A stretch of 64,000 nt of DNA from Papaver somniferum. Its lineage: Eukaryota; Streptophyta; Magnoliopsida; Ranunculales; Papaveraceae. This document shows positions 35,290 through 46,768 of the stretch, piece by piece. The stretch's first letter is position 1. Each line of letters begins with the position of its first letter. Both the position numbers and the translations under genes were made by a program. Where the stretch lies: assembly GCF_003573695.1 (NCBI RefSeq), contig NC_039361.1, positions 135,006,777 through 135,070,776 of the forward strand. Direction: 5' to 3'. Under the pieces are notes generated by a model. That model searched no databases, had not been told where the DNA came from, and saw only the letters and a list, made by a program, of their open reading frames with translations.

Positions 35290-36405
35290 TTTTTGGTCGA
35301 CCAAGCACTTCATCTCTTCACCATCTTCACGTGAGTAGCAGCAGGAGGGGAAGGTTTTCCGCCGGACTCAGCGTCGTCGACCGTCACCGACTGTCGTCCG
35401 ATCAAGTTCCGGTCGACGCCGACAGGTAAGTCCGATTCTTTTTTTCTTTTTCTTTTTTTTTCTTTTGCTGTGTGAACTTGGTGTTTTCATGGGTTGTTCA
35501 TGACACAAAATTTTCATTCAAGTATGTATACGTAGATTTCATGAATTTTGTTGCTTTTGAGAATACATATGCACGTTGGTTCAATAGTTTAAGAAACGAG
35601 CAAAAATCCTTAATATGAAAGAGATACATATATTATTGAATAGACATGGTCTAGTTGCAGTAAAGAAAATTTTGTTTATGAAGTTTCATGAAAACCCAAA
35701 TTTATTTTCAATGCATGAACCTTCACAAATACTTTTAGGAACATAGGTTCATTCGTAGTAAAAGCAATAAATAATAATCTTTAGAGTTAAAGGAATTCTG
35801 AAAAGACCTGTAGTTCATGATGAAACTTTGTTGGTGAACCTTCCAAACTTTGTTTGAAATATGTAGGTCTTTACAAAATTGAAAAAACCTCGTTTCATAG
35901 GCGAACACTCATATGAGCAAAAAAGTTTGTTCTTTTTTTTTTATAAAAGTTACGTGAGTTATTAGCTCACGATTTTTTTTTTTAAAGTTACGTGACCTGT
36001 TCACATTTTTATTTAAAAACAAAAATCAAACTTTGACTTATGGGAAATAAGCAAACAATATTTGGTGAGTTCGTTAACTCGTAATGTATGCATGAGTTTG
36101 GTGATTTTATAGTGTGTACACGGAAAAATAAGCGAATGTTCATATGGAAGGTTATATGGATCATTCATGGTTTCATGAAAAGTCAGGTGTTTGACTTTAA
36201 ATTTTGCTCGTTCTTGAAGGTTTGAAGAAGCGAGCAAGTTTTCAGAGTTTTACGTTGTTATCGCTAAGCTCGCGAAATCGTAAATAGGTAAGAGTTGAGG
36301 ATTACCATTTTTGTAGAAGCTGATGTGAGGGTGGGTCATGATTATTCCTTCACTTTAATTACACTGATGAAATTTATGTGTGGATGTCGTAACAACTTTG
36401 TAAAG
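35290..36405 (+). other. 5' leader and leader intron of PMD gene
   Basis: Untranslated leader of about 135 bases (35290-35425), locally GC-rich, ending CGACAG then GTAAGTCC (donor at 35426). The intron could end at TTTTTGTAG (36316) or at TTTGTAAAG directly before the ATG (36405). Between are AT-rich sequences with long T runs and no gene. Intron boundaries are predicted only from consensus. Confidence 0.45.
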
Positions 36406-39400
36406 ATGACTGATCACCAGGACAACGCTCCTGAAGATGCTTATAGGGAAGAGTCTTCCAGAGAGGATGGTTCCAGAGAGGATTCTTCTGGAGAGGATGC
36501 TTCTAGAGAGGATTCTTCCGGAAAAGATGATTCTGCTGATGTATCTTCCAGGAATGATGATTCTAGGGCTTCTAGGAGAAGTGAGGATAAAACCAAGAAC
36601 ATACCAAATGCTAATGACGAGTTCTTCATGTTTCAGTACAAACCCGAAAGGCGTCCTCCATGTTCCGCATTTCGGTTGCTCATAAATCCCATAAGCACTA
36701 CTCAGAACAAGATGGTAACTCCTCAGGCGATAACCAGGTTCTATTTGAGTGGGAAGCACTATTTGGGTTCTCACGTGGAACTCAAACTTTCTCGAAAACC
36801 CATGGCGCATTTCTCCGGATAGGCACGTCATATGTTGGGCTATAGTCATGTAAGAACTATGATAGATCGTGTACAAGTGACACGAGCTATTCAAGCAATT
36901 GGGGATTTAGTGATCAATCACGACATACCAGGTATGGTGGCTCTGCTTGCCCGTTGGTGCATTCATACTCACACATTCATATGTAGATGGGGATAATTCA
37001 CTGTCACCTTGGAAGATGTAGTCGCTTTATTGCATCTCCCAGTTACTGGTAATCTCCCTGAAGAGCTCTCAACGGAGGAAAATGTAATATCTGGTATTCT
37101 GGAAGCCAAAATGCAAGATCTCAATGAGTCGCCCATAGTTTGCTATGATCGATGACTGAAACACTGGTGTCCGAGAGATGTGATTCCTGAAGAACCTGAT
37201 ACTTTGAACATTGCTGCTCTCTTATGTTTGTGGCTCTCCCGAGACATACTTGAAGACAGTGGACATTTATTGAAGCCGTTTGTGATCCCTTTTGCTATAA
37301 AAATGGCTAAAGGTGAGAAACTTCCCATTGGTAGTTTGTTTCTGGGTTCACTGTTTGCCAATTTGGATTCTTTAGTCATGGATTCCAGCGTCTCCAATAG
37401 TTTCATGAAGATTGAGACATATGCAAAATAACGCGTTCCTCCAAGTCTTAATGTGGGAGAACCTTGAGAAATATGCTCCAACTCCTCGTAGCGTCTTGCA
37501 AGAACCCAAGGTGGATACCCTTCTTGTCATCCTTGAGAAATATAGTGCTAGGATTATGCGTTGGTCTACAAAGAGACGACGGAAAAAGACATGTCTCGCC
37601 AGCATTTTAGACACTGAATCTGAGTTCAACTTTCGTCCATGGATGACAGTTCCTCCCTTCTTCTCGCAATTGATCACTTTCGATGATACTAAAGAGATTA
37701 TCACTTTAAAGTCCGACACTGAATTGAGTGACGGAGAGAAATATTTTATGCTGAGTTGCACTCCGGGTTACATAGTGTCAGTGATGCAAGAGGAATTCCA
37801 AGTGGAAGAATATAATATCGACAGAGCAGCTCGACAAATGGGTCTCGATTAATACGCTCCAGGTCATCGAATGAATAAACCATCGGTTGAGTATCTGAAG
37901 GCTCATTTGGATAATACACATGTGGAAGGAAATGATTACGTGTCTTATTTTACCGACCGAGATATTTATGTAACTCCAGGATATGCAGAATTCTGGAATC
38001 AGCAACTCGAACGCTTATATAATTTTGCAGTAGACGTCAAATCTCCCACGCGAGTGTTTCTTTCTACTGAAATACTCCTGGATCGCCCACGATTGAAACC
38101 TCTTTCTAGTGGTGATAAAAGGAAGACATCTCCAGAATCTTCACAGGTAGATATTTTCTTATGATTTTGGTAAAAGCATGGTAATCGCATCTTTGATTGT
38201 TTCGATCAACTCATTGTAGGGCGGTCGTGCTGTGATGCCTCTAATTCATCTAGACTTCTATGAATGGCAAGACAGTCCCCAGGGTGGAAAAAGCAGGAGT
38301 AGGATAAATTATAGAATGATAGCGAATAATACACAGTCTCCAGCCGCTTCTTTGGTAAGTTGTTAGCACTTCTGTTGCAATTTTACCGTCCATGCAATTA
38401 GAATTCCAAAAGAATGCCGTTAATTTGTTTCAGACTTTTGCTCCATCGGTTATTGACGGACTTCATCTTTCCTCCACACCAACAATTCAGGAATCCAACA
38501 TCGATGGAGAGGTTGATGTGAGCATCCTTTCATGTAAGTGACTTCGACATTTATTCGAATGAAATGATGATAATTATTGTTGTTCATGTATCCAGGATGA
38601 AATCATTATAGATAAGCAGCATGTTGATGAAGCACAATCTTCTTTGGGACATGAGAATATGGAGAATTCCCGAAATCCCGAACCTACCGGAGTTGCCAAT
38701 GAAGATTCCGGCATTGCCAAGCTTTCAAATGATTTAGAGACTCCTCTAGTAAGTATATCTCCTGTAATTTCTTCATAGAAGTATGAAATTGTTGATTTGT
38801 GAATGAATGAGAATCCATGTAAATTTATGGATAACTTTGTCGAAATACGTCACCAGAAAATTTCAGACTTCAGAATTTACTAGAAATGTTGTAGAATCCT
38901 CGTTTGAAGTCAGATTTTCGCGGTCTGCATATGTATCTTCAATCCCAACAAATTCCCAAGTTTTACCAATGAATATTTTTGGACTTTGAGCATGTTTAGG
39001 GCCTGAAAAAGGCGAAATGGTGAACTTCCAGGAGACCATCAGGACTTTTTCAGATTGCATGTTGTCTGATGTTTTGGCCACATCTCCTAGCTCGTTCATC
39101 CAATTGCTATGAAATTTTGATATGTTGTAGATAACATACATACGAAGAGAATGGTATATGATCCAGACTTAAATTCCTCACCAATTTCTCCCAGTTTTCC
39201 GTTGAATACAGGGCAGTGTAAAATCTCTTCAGCTGAGCTTGTTTGAAAACGTGTTTCATGACTTCTACACTATTTGCGCATTGCTTGGGTGCATAATAAG
39301 AAACTTAGATGATATTAGTTCGCTTAAATTCTGAATTTTATGATTTTATTTGATTTCCATGCTTGAATCATTCTAATCCCATGTAATCTTCACATAAGGT

Positions 39401-40145
39401 ACCAATTATTGAAGTTGAGAATGACGGAATCAATGTTGATAATTCGAGAAATGTGGTGAGTCGAAGCAGTGGTATGACCAGATCTGCACCTCCAGGTTAT
39501 GAGGATATCGCTGTTGAAACTGTGGAGGAAACTAAGACTCCAGTTTCTGTTGAAACCGAGCCAAGAACAGAAGAGACTGTCCCAGAAGAGGATGTTGTAA
39601 TGACAATAGAGGATGCTCCAGTAGTTGAGAATCGTGTAGTGATACATGAATATCCCAATGCAGGGATTACTTGTGAGCCTCCATTTGGTGCTTCACTCCC
39701 GTATCATGTATTTGTTGGTGGATTCAGCGTTCCCACTGGGTATGCCAGCATGTATGAGAAGTTATGGAAGATGTATGTCCATATTGTTGTTACAAGAGAT
39801 TCTGAATGTATCTACTTCTTTACAATGCAATTAGGAAACATATTGCATATTATAGACGATATATGAACCAGGGCCATAAATACTGTTACTCAAGATGTAC
39901 TCTTTGATTGGGAGTACAACTTTGAGAATTCTGAGAGACTTGGCTTTAACTTGAAGTGGCTCCGTCAAAAGATCAAAACCATCAAGGATGCAGTAGTGAA
40001 GAACATCCCTTTCACCAGTGACGTTGTGATGGAAAAAATGACCAAGATTGCTGAGCTGACTAAAAAGATGGAGTCGGAGAAAGCGGCTTTGGTATTCTTG
40101 GAGAATGCTGAGAAGCAAAAATCATACTTTGATGACTTTCTTTAG
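36406..40145 (+). pseudogene. Plant mobile domain (PMD) gene captured by Gypsy element
   Basis: PMD proteins (PF10536, relatives of Arabidopsis MAIN/MAIL1) act in gene and transposon silencing, and PMD genes are known to ride in transposons. Exon 1 (36406-38146) starts MTDHQDNAPED, then a Ser/Arg/Glu/Asp repeat tract (codons about 15-55), then the PMD itself with RWCIHTHTFICRWG and FTVTLEDVVALLHLPVTG near 36955-37050 and NNAFLQVLMWENL near 37425. Introns 38147-38219, 38355-38433, 38518-38595 and 38749-39398 have GT...AG ends and are all phase 0, and exons 2-4 are open. Exon 5 (39399 on) holds FVGGFSVPTGYASMYEKLW and a helical C-terminus ending YFDDFL at 40145. Damage: in-frame stops at 36820, 36994, 37153, 37850 and 39864, and a one-base frameshift near 37420. 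It is antisense to gag-pol and was probably functional when captured. Confidence 0.8.
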
Positions 40146-40437
40146 TTTTCTTCCGATAATCTCCGAACATTGAACTTCTGAGAGATGCGAGATTTTATTT
40201 TGGTTTTGAACTTTTGATTTCTTTTGAATTTATGAGTGACTGCGGATTTTCTTTTGAATTTTGGATCTGATAGAGATTTTTTCTTAAATAAAGAACTCTG
40301 ATAAATTGCTGAATTCAATTACTAGATGGAGATATTGCAAACGTTTTGGAGGAATTGAAAATACATGTGAAAGAAAATCCTAAAAGCAAACCAAATATTT
40401 CTGTTTCTGGTAGGGAACGTCTGAATTGCCGAATACC
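40146..40437. other. Spacer between PMD gene and pol remnant
   Basis: AT-rich; no gene on either strand. Presumed shared 3' flank of the two convergent genes. Confidence 0.4.
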
Positions 40438-40836
40438 TCAGATATCAAGAGCTTTGAGCCAATTCTCATGAATTATTGGTATGGTCCTGCCATCCATGTT
40501 GATTATCTTGTAGTATCCTCCAATTATGGATCTTGCAACCATAAAAGGTACTTCCCAATTGGAGCTCCTTGCAGAATGGAGATCACGTTTAGCTGCCTTA
40601 AGGACTAAATCTCCTTCCTGGAATTTGTCAGGCTTGGCTGTACATGCCTTGAATATCTTCTGCTGATTTGGGATTTCCCGAGTAGTGGAGTTCCATGTTT
40701 GTGGTACATGTGGACACTCGCGCAGATGGAAGCATCTAGGATATTGTTTATCAAACTCGGCCATTATTCTGGAGATGACCGTGTTGGTGGAGTGCTGAAT
40801 TTTGAGAGGTTCTGCATCTAACCACTTAGTGAAGTA
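40438..40836 (-). pseudogene. Gypsy integrase remnants (core scrap and C-terminus)
   Basis: Minus-strand frame starting right after a TAA with YFTKWLDAEPL, the conserved strand around a catalytic Asp position of Gypsy integrases. A few dozen codons later comes the C-terminal domain: FQEGDLVLKAAKRDL, WEVPFMVARSI, GGYYKIINMDG and HENWLKALDI, ending at 40438. The remaining integrase core between these is missing, so this is a deletion product. The C-terminal part would have contacted DNA or chromatin during integration. Confidence 0.75.
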
Positions 40837-40907
40837 TTACTGAGGCGAAACTAATCACTCATAACATTTGGTGATAGCTAGGTTTTTAGCAGAACTGAGT
40901 CTCCGGA

Positions 40908-41657
40908 CTAGGGTAGCATATTTGAAAGTTGGTAACACATATGCATCAGGGGAATAAGACTTGCCTGAGTGTGAAACCTTCTGACGAATTCGTGGGAGCT
41001 TTCCCCGGGTTTTTGTGTGAGTTCCATCAAGGCTTCGACTTTTCCAAAATGCTCGAACGGTTGATCATCTTCCGAGTCAGAGCTTTCTTCAATGGAGAAA
41101 TGTGCAGCTGAAAATGAAGATATCGCAGCAACTTTTTCATCATGAATCCATGCTCGCCCAAGGACCATGTCATATCCTGGATCCTCCTTAATTATGAAGA
41201 ATTTAATTTCCGTCCAGATTGAATCATTCATTATCTTGAGAATGATGTAACCGTAAGCATCCCTGGAGATTCCTTCATGGTCTCTGATTGATATAGGTGC
41301 ATGAGTTGCTTCTTGTCGAGTGATGCCAACAACTCTGAGAGTTTTCAAGGGGATGATGTTAACAGAAGTGCCAACTTCGACCAGCGCTCGCTTGAATTCA
41401 TTTCCTTTGAGATGTACTGTAGTGAGAAGTCCCCAGTCATACATCTCTTTGTCTGTTGCTGGAGGTTCACGGAGCGTCTCCTGAATTGTTAGTCGTTTCC
41501 CTGACACAATGTGGTTTAGTGCAGTAAACATGTCATCTATTTGGGCCTTTGACAAGTACAACAACTCGCAGATATGCTTAATTAGGGATTGAACTGCTTC
41601 CTTTACCGGTTGCTCAGAGAGTGCAAATGTTCTGATCGGGAGAGGATTTATGTGCAC
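40908..41657 (-). pseudogene. Gypsy retropepsin-like protease region
   Basis: Open frame of 249 codons. Residues 91-105 (ALVEVGTSVNIIPLK) match the active-site loop of Gypsy aspartic proteases, but Glu replaces the catalytic Asp (usual order LVDxGSSVN). Residues 162-172 (YDMVLGRAWIH) match the second conserved strand (usual ILGRPWLH). This would cleave the polyprotein if active; the missing Asp argues it is dead. The C-terminal 45 residues (LTQKPGESSHEFVRRFH) look like a gag segment, not reverse transcriptase, so a rearrangement lies here, and the frame ends at the deletion that removed reverse transcriptase and RNase H. Confidence 0.7.
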
Positions 41658-41717
41658 TCCTTCAGTTCCCAGTTCCCCTGAGTCGGCCTTTTCTTTGAAT
41701 ATGCACTTCGAAGTTCT

Positions 41718-41759
41718 GCAATCACTTGTTGGATGACTGACATACCTGTGAAAATGGCA
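41718..41759 (-). other. Zinc-knuckle remnant of Gypsy gag
   Basis: Minus strand encodes CHFHRYVSHPTSDC, a C-x2-H-x4-H-x4-C variant of the retroviral zinc knuckle typical in position (between gag core and protease). It would bind RNA. It is in line with the protease frame that follows. Confidence 0.6.
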
Positions 41760-41862
41760 TTAGCGTGCATTTTCCATTTGTTCTTCAGTTGGTTCCTTTT
41801 TGACAGAAGGTAATTTGATTGCACCATCTTGAATCCAGACTTCTAATAGTTCGATCACTTCT

Positions 41863-42820
41863 TCAATAGGAAAAGGCTCTATAGAATGGAATCATTCTGT
41901 TGATGCACAAGTCCACAATTTTTTTCTCAGTAACATTAGGGTCATGACAATACAAATCTTGAATCCTGAACCTTTTAACATAATCATTCGGATTTTCAGT
42001 AGTTTTCTGAGCCATCCTTCCTAAGTCATAAAGAGTAATCTGCTCAGAAACAAAGAAGTATTTCCCATAGAAAACATTAATCATCTCTCCCCAATTGGTT
42101 ATGCTTCCTGATGCAATGTTGTTATACCAAGTATATGCTCGACCCGTCAGGGATTTTGAAACCTCCTTCAGACGGACAACATGGTTGTGTTCATGCTCTC
42201 CTAAGGCTTCCAAGAATCGGTAAACGTGTTCTCGGGCATTCCCCGTTCCATTGTAGAGTGTGAACGTTGGAGAAGTGTATCCCTTTGGGAGAGGTATTCT
42301 TTGCGTAGTAGCGGGATATGGAGGTTGATGACGGTGCACGGACGGCGTATGACCCTTCCTCGATTCTCCATAAAACGTTTCAGGTCTTCACGAGTGATAA
42401 ACCAGCATGTTCTTCAGCTTTTTGGGCTTCATCATCGTCGTGGACTGGAATAACTTCAGGATTTGTAGTTGGAGATGTTTCCTTGTCTTTTACTTTCTCC
42501 TGAGTTTTGTCTGACATCTTATCGGTAAGAGTTTTGAGGTAGTTACATAGATCCTTCTGAGAAGCAGCCATATCAGTCTGATTTTTGGCGAGAACTTCCT
42601 GGACCTTCATGAAATCAGCGATGGTGGGTGGATTTTCTCTGATTTCCTCGGGATGCCGGCCGAAGAGTGGATGATTTTCCACCTTGGTTTCATGAGGAGT
42701 AACGTCACCGCCATTGTTGGAAGTAGGAATGGTTTCTGGAATACCATCATTGTTATTGTTGCTAGTGCTAGCGATGTTCGCGTTTGGATTTGTAATTGAA
42801 CCTGACCTAAGATCGACCAT
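41863..42820 (-). pseudogene. Gypsy gag gene
   Basis: Starts with ATG at 42820 (MVDLRSGSITNPNAN, common in Tat-type gag), then a Thr/Asn-rich disordered region and a helix (codons about 65-110). A frameshift near 42350 leads into a second frame (42339-41863) that holds the retrotransposon gag domain (PF03732 type): FLEALGEHEHNHVVRLKEVS, LTGRAYTWYNNI, NWGEMINVFYGKYF, NPNDYVKRFR. It ends in a stop after PFYRAFSY. It forms the particle shell in the family. The promoter would be the 5' LTR at 42878-46157. Confidence 0.82.
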
Positions 42821-42858
42821 TTTGGAAAAATGTGAGATTGCAACCGAGAGATTAATCT

Positions 42859-42877
42859 CCCACTGTGGTCTCCGATT
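42859..42877 (-). promoter_or_regulatory. Candidate primer-binding site of Tat-like element
   Basis: Minus strand continues AATCGGAGACCACAGTGGG directly after the LTR. This vaguely resembles the tRNA-Arg-type sites of Ogre/Tat elements, but the match is imperfect and no tRNA is assigned. Confidence 0.35.
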
Positions 42878-45800
42878 TGTGGATGGGGAAAAACGGTTTG
42901 CTGGTTTTTTAGGAAAGTGGAGAGTCGAGCGTACGGTCGAGATTCCTCAACCGAGCAAACTGCTGAACCTCACACAGATGCATTGCAAAGGGAATGCTTA
43001 GATTCGAGAGATCAATCTGTAGGACTCCGGCCTACACCAAGTAAATGGTCGTTCCAGAGTCAATTCGGTCGCAAAGAGGGAGATGGGTTGATATGTAGGA
43101 AGGAAGCTGAGAATTTTGCGGGATCAAGGATTTTGGATGTGTTGAAAGTTTCTGCAATAATGGTGAACTGCTGAAGTTGAGTTCTGTGAATAAGTTTTAA
43201 TCGAGTGGTTGACTAATGGTGATTGATGATATGATGATAATCGGTTGTCCTCGATTTGGACTTATTTATATTGCACGAATGATGAACCCCTGATCCCTGT
43301 AAGTGCGAGGGTTTCTTGAGTGAAAGTATGGGAAAGTGAGAGATCGTGGTGAAACCAGTTACAAGTCGTGCAGAGTCTTGGTTGATCACTCACCCGCTAC
43401 TTTGCTAACTCCTTCAACCGTTTTCACGAATTACTCACATTCTCACCGTGGATGTATCCACGTGCCGTAGGCCGCCAGACCAAAACCCTAAGTGACATCC
43501 CCCATTTTTGACGTGATTGAGGTCTCACGAATCGTGGAGTATGCATGACAGACTTGTATTTAATTAGTCACGTTGACTAATTTATACAATGAGTCTAGGT
43601 TTTGTTGAGTTGAGAGCATGAATGACGAATTTCTCAGTGGAACATTGAGCAAGTATTGCTCGGAAAAATACTGGATATCGATGGTTGGATCAATATTCGA
43701 GCAATTGAACAAGTATTTCGAATTACTAAATATTGATAGTTGGATCAACAATTGAACAATTTCTCAATTCGACGGATTACTGATAAATTACTGAATATTG
43801 ATAGTGGATCAACATTCGAGCAACTAAGCAAGTATTTCTCATTTGAGCCAATTATTGATAATTTACTGAATTTTGATGGATTGAGCAAGTATTGCTCAAT
43901 TCAGCAAATTATTTAGGGATGATGTGACCCAGTAAAAATATTTATTAAAATATTGGTAGATTACCAAATATTATTTAATTAATCCGCGTGTTGTTTGCTG
44001 GATCAAGATAAATTTATTCAGTGTGTGAACATGCTCATAATGATAATTTGTTGAGTGTTTGTTCGAAACCCTAAATTTTGATTGATTGCTCATTAGTTGA
44101 CAGATTGCTGAAAATAGGTCATTAGCGAAGGAGGGACCGACCACATGGGACTATGGACGTCCATGTGATGCCCAATTGCTCGAGTGAGAGTACAGCAGGG
44201 TCCTGAGTTGACCGGTTGGTGAAGGAATGACGATTAAATGTTGGTTTCATCATTTATTGAAATAGTGCTCGATTGAGCATTAGGTGATAAAACCTAATTA
44301 TGGAAAAGTGAGGGACCGGCCAAGAACGTATGGAACCGGCCCTTGAGGGTGCGGGACCAGCTGATGGTCGATTGAGCAAATCCCAAGTTGTTTGGAAAAA
44401 GCTTGGACCCAATATGAGTAATTGCGCAAATTAGGTCAAAAATAGGAAAACGTGTGGGACTGGCTTCATGCAAGCCCTAGGGACGACCCTGGTCGGTCAA
44501 GAGGGCATGCACGTGTTACCATGGTGTCCGTGTTTCCGTACTGAGAGTTTCATCATTTTCTGATGTGCGTTCGAGCAACATTGTGAATTTTCAGAAGAGT
44601 TTCATCTTGACTGAAATTCTTGATTTTTAGCTGAATGAGCATGTATGCTCCATTGATCAACATTTTATAAATATAAAAATATAAATATTTTAATATTATT
44701 TTCGTGAATAGCCTAGTCGGTCATGGGACCATGTTGACTTTTGGCTTTTTCATGGTTTGAGCAATATTTTGAGAAAATATGGAGAAACCATGATTTTTGC
44801 TGAAACAGGGAAGTTTCACAAGATGAGAGAAGTAATAGTTTATGGAAGATTAGGGATTGCAAGGTGTACGACCGGCCACGGCTAGGGCATGGCCCGCCGA
44901 CTAAGTTTCCCGGTCCCGTGACTCCTTTCCCTATTTTATATTATTATTTTTCATGAAACCACGAAAATATGGAGAAACCATGAGTTTTGCTCAAACAAGG
45001 AAAGTTGTTAGAATGGAGGAGTCTTCATGGGTTCATGAAAACAACAAAAATAAGGAAAATAATGGAGGAAGCATGGGACCGGCCACGACTAAGGCATGGC
45101 CGGCCGGCCGGACGGTGGGCCCCGCCCATGGGCGCTTCTCCATTATTTTAATGTTATTATTTTCTCTCTCCTATTTTGTGCGGGATTCCTCATTCGTCCA
45201 TATTTTGGATGCTCGTTCGTGTATTTGGGTGCTCATTCGTGCATCATGGTTGAGTACACTTGCAACATTTTATGGGACTCACTTAGGAATAGGCCAGATG
45301 CCCGATTACTGAGTATTTATTACTAATTTATGAAATTCAGTGGATAATGATTCATGAAATTGAGCAATAAAAGTGAGTAGTTTATTATTATCAATTCATA
45401 GGATCAGTCGTGGATTCGACCATGAATTCAGAATAATAATAAAATAGGTATTACCATTCCATGGGATCGTGGATTCAGCCACAAAATCAGAGTAATAAGA
45501 TAGGTGGTGATATTACCATTTCATGAGATCAGTCGTGGATTCGACCATGAGATAGGAGTAATATCTATTACCATTTCATGAGATCAAGGCGTGGATTCGA
45601 TCATGAAATCGGAGCAATACATTTATCTATTACCATTCCATAGAACCAGTCGTAAGTTTGACCATGGAATAGGAGCAATAAGATAAGATAGATTATTTTC
45701 TAGGAATCCAGTGGTGAATGTCACGGTATAATTAATCTATTGTAGAAGGGATATTATCCATTTAAAGCGTCATACCCATTCTGAGGTGCATAGTCAGGAA

Positions 45801-46157
45801 ACAGCGGATGTTTGCCGAAGTCCCGAAGACGTTATTTCTCTCAATCTTACGGAGAACCGCCCAATAGTTCTTCTATGTAGAGGGGGGTCTCTCTCATGTA
45901 GTCAGGGAACAATGAGTGTCACCGACGTCCTGAAGGCGTTATGCTCTCAATCTTACGGAGAGCTGCCCAATTATGTTATTCTACATAGAGGGCATGATGA
46001 AATGCGAGGTATCGAAGGCTCAGCTAGTGGAGGCGTTCCGAAATTCATAATCATCATGGCTTCGCAAAATATGAATCGTCACATGCCTGAAAGCCGTGTC
46101 AGAAACATGTATCATGATTTTATGTTTTTGACCTTTGTTGAAAATCCACCATCTACA
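42878..46157 (-). repeat. Tat-like LTR (5' LTR)
   Basis: About 3.28 kb, TGTGGATGGGG to CCATCTACA, matching 31643-34938 with scattered changes and a few short indels. Minus-strand TATAAATA at 43263-43270. Plus-strand frames at 44953-45312 and 45786-46325 are not supported as genes. Confidence 0.9.
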
Positions 46158-46162
46158 AACTT

Positions 46163-46748
46163 ATACATATATGTGTTTCCACAACAATGCTTATATACAC
46201 AATGGTTATATAATCTATACTCTCATTTAATCATTGAAACATTCTTCTATAATGTTATAATAGTCGTTAGACGTAAAGAATCGACTATCGTCATCAAAGC
46301 CATTTTCAAAGTGATTGAAATATAACATGACTTTCATCACTAGGTAAAGATAAGTTTGGCCAACGTGAAATCTTACCAACACATATTTCGAGGAATGGAT
46401 AGGCGATATAAACTCGACTCGAAATAGCAAATGTGTATAATCAAAGTCTATATAGCACAACGACTTTTGTCTCAAGATAGGAGATAGAGTAGATAGACTT
46501 TTGAGTGATAGATAAGTTCAAGTCTCCACATACCTTTTAGTCGATGAAGATCCACCAGTTCCTTGAGCAGTCTTTCATCTTGTATGATGATCGCCATGGA
46601 GTTCTTGAGCTCAACTACACTTTCTATCCTAGTCCAAGACATTAGCTATAGTAGACTAGAAATCAAGAATTATAGTTTTGATCACTAAAATTGACAAACA
46701 TGCTTGAGATAGCAACGCATGCTAGGTTGACCGAGCAATGCTCTAACA
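46163..46748 (-). repeat. Family-1 5' LTR, distal part
   Basis: Resumes exactly where 31642 stopped (CTTATACATATATGTG) and ends GCTCTAACA. It forms one arm of the inverted repeat with the LTR at 46769. Confidence 0.88.
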
Positions 46749-46768
46749 GAATTAACCATAAAGATACG

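Larger units (their letters stand above)
31643..46157 (-). mobile_element. Tat-like Ty3/Gypsy element with antisense PMD gene
   Basis: 14.5-kb element nested in a family-1 LTR, bounded by LTRs 31643-34938 (3') and 42878-46157 (5') and a perfect TSD AACTT. On the minus strand: gag (about 42820-41863, zinc knuckle to 41718), protease-like region (41657-40908) and integrase scraps (40836-40438). Reverse transcriptase, RNase H and most of integrase are absent. On the plus strand between the integrase scraps and the 3' LTR lies an intron-bearing plant mobile domain gene (36406-40145). Extra frames, some antisense, between pol and the 3' LTR are a known trait of the Tat lineage, which fits the placement. 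Long LTRs (about 3.3 kb) also fit. The element cannot transpose on its own. Confidence 0.9.
23763..46748 (-). mobile_element. Family-1 Copia-like element, complete, split by nested Gypsy
   Basis: Reverse-oriented element with a 5-bp TSD GAATT at 23758-23762 and 46749-46753. Left LTR 23763-26049, internal region 26050-29839, right LTR in two parts 29840-31642 and 46163-46748 separated by a Gypsy insertion (31643-46157). Without the insertion the element is about 8.5 kb. It has a primer site, purine tracts and a broken gag-like gene plus one extra open frame, but no protease, integrase or reverse transcriptase. It is therefore a large non-autonomous retrotransposon. Confidence 0.9.

Noticed and set aside
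36355..36894. 179-codon minus-strand frame
   Set aside because: Shadow of the Ser/Asp/Glu repeat tract of the PMD gene on the opposite strand; Ile/Leu/Ser-rich low-complexity product.
31643..46157. Endogenous pararetrovirus or other integrated virus
   Set aside because: Two LTRs with a 5-bp TSD, a Gypsy gag domain and Gypsy integrase C-terminus show an LTR retrotransposon; no movement or coat protein motifs of plant pararetroviruses were seen.
45786..46325. 179-codon plus-strand frame across the Gypsy right edge
   Set aside because: It runs from Gypsy LTR through the TSD into family-1 LTR, so it is an artefact of insertion.
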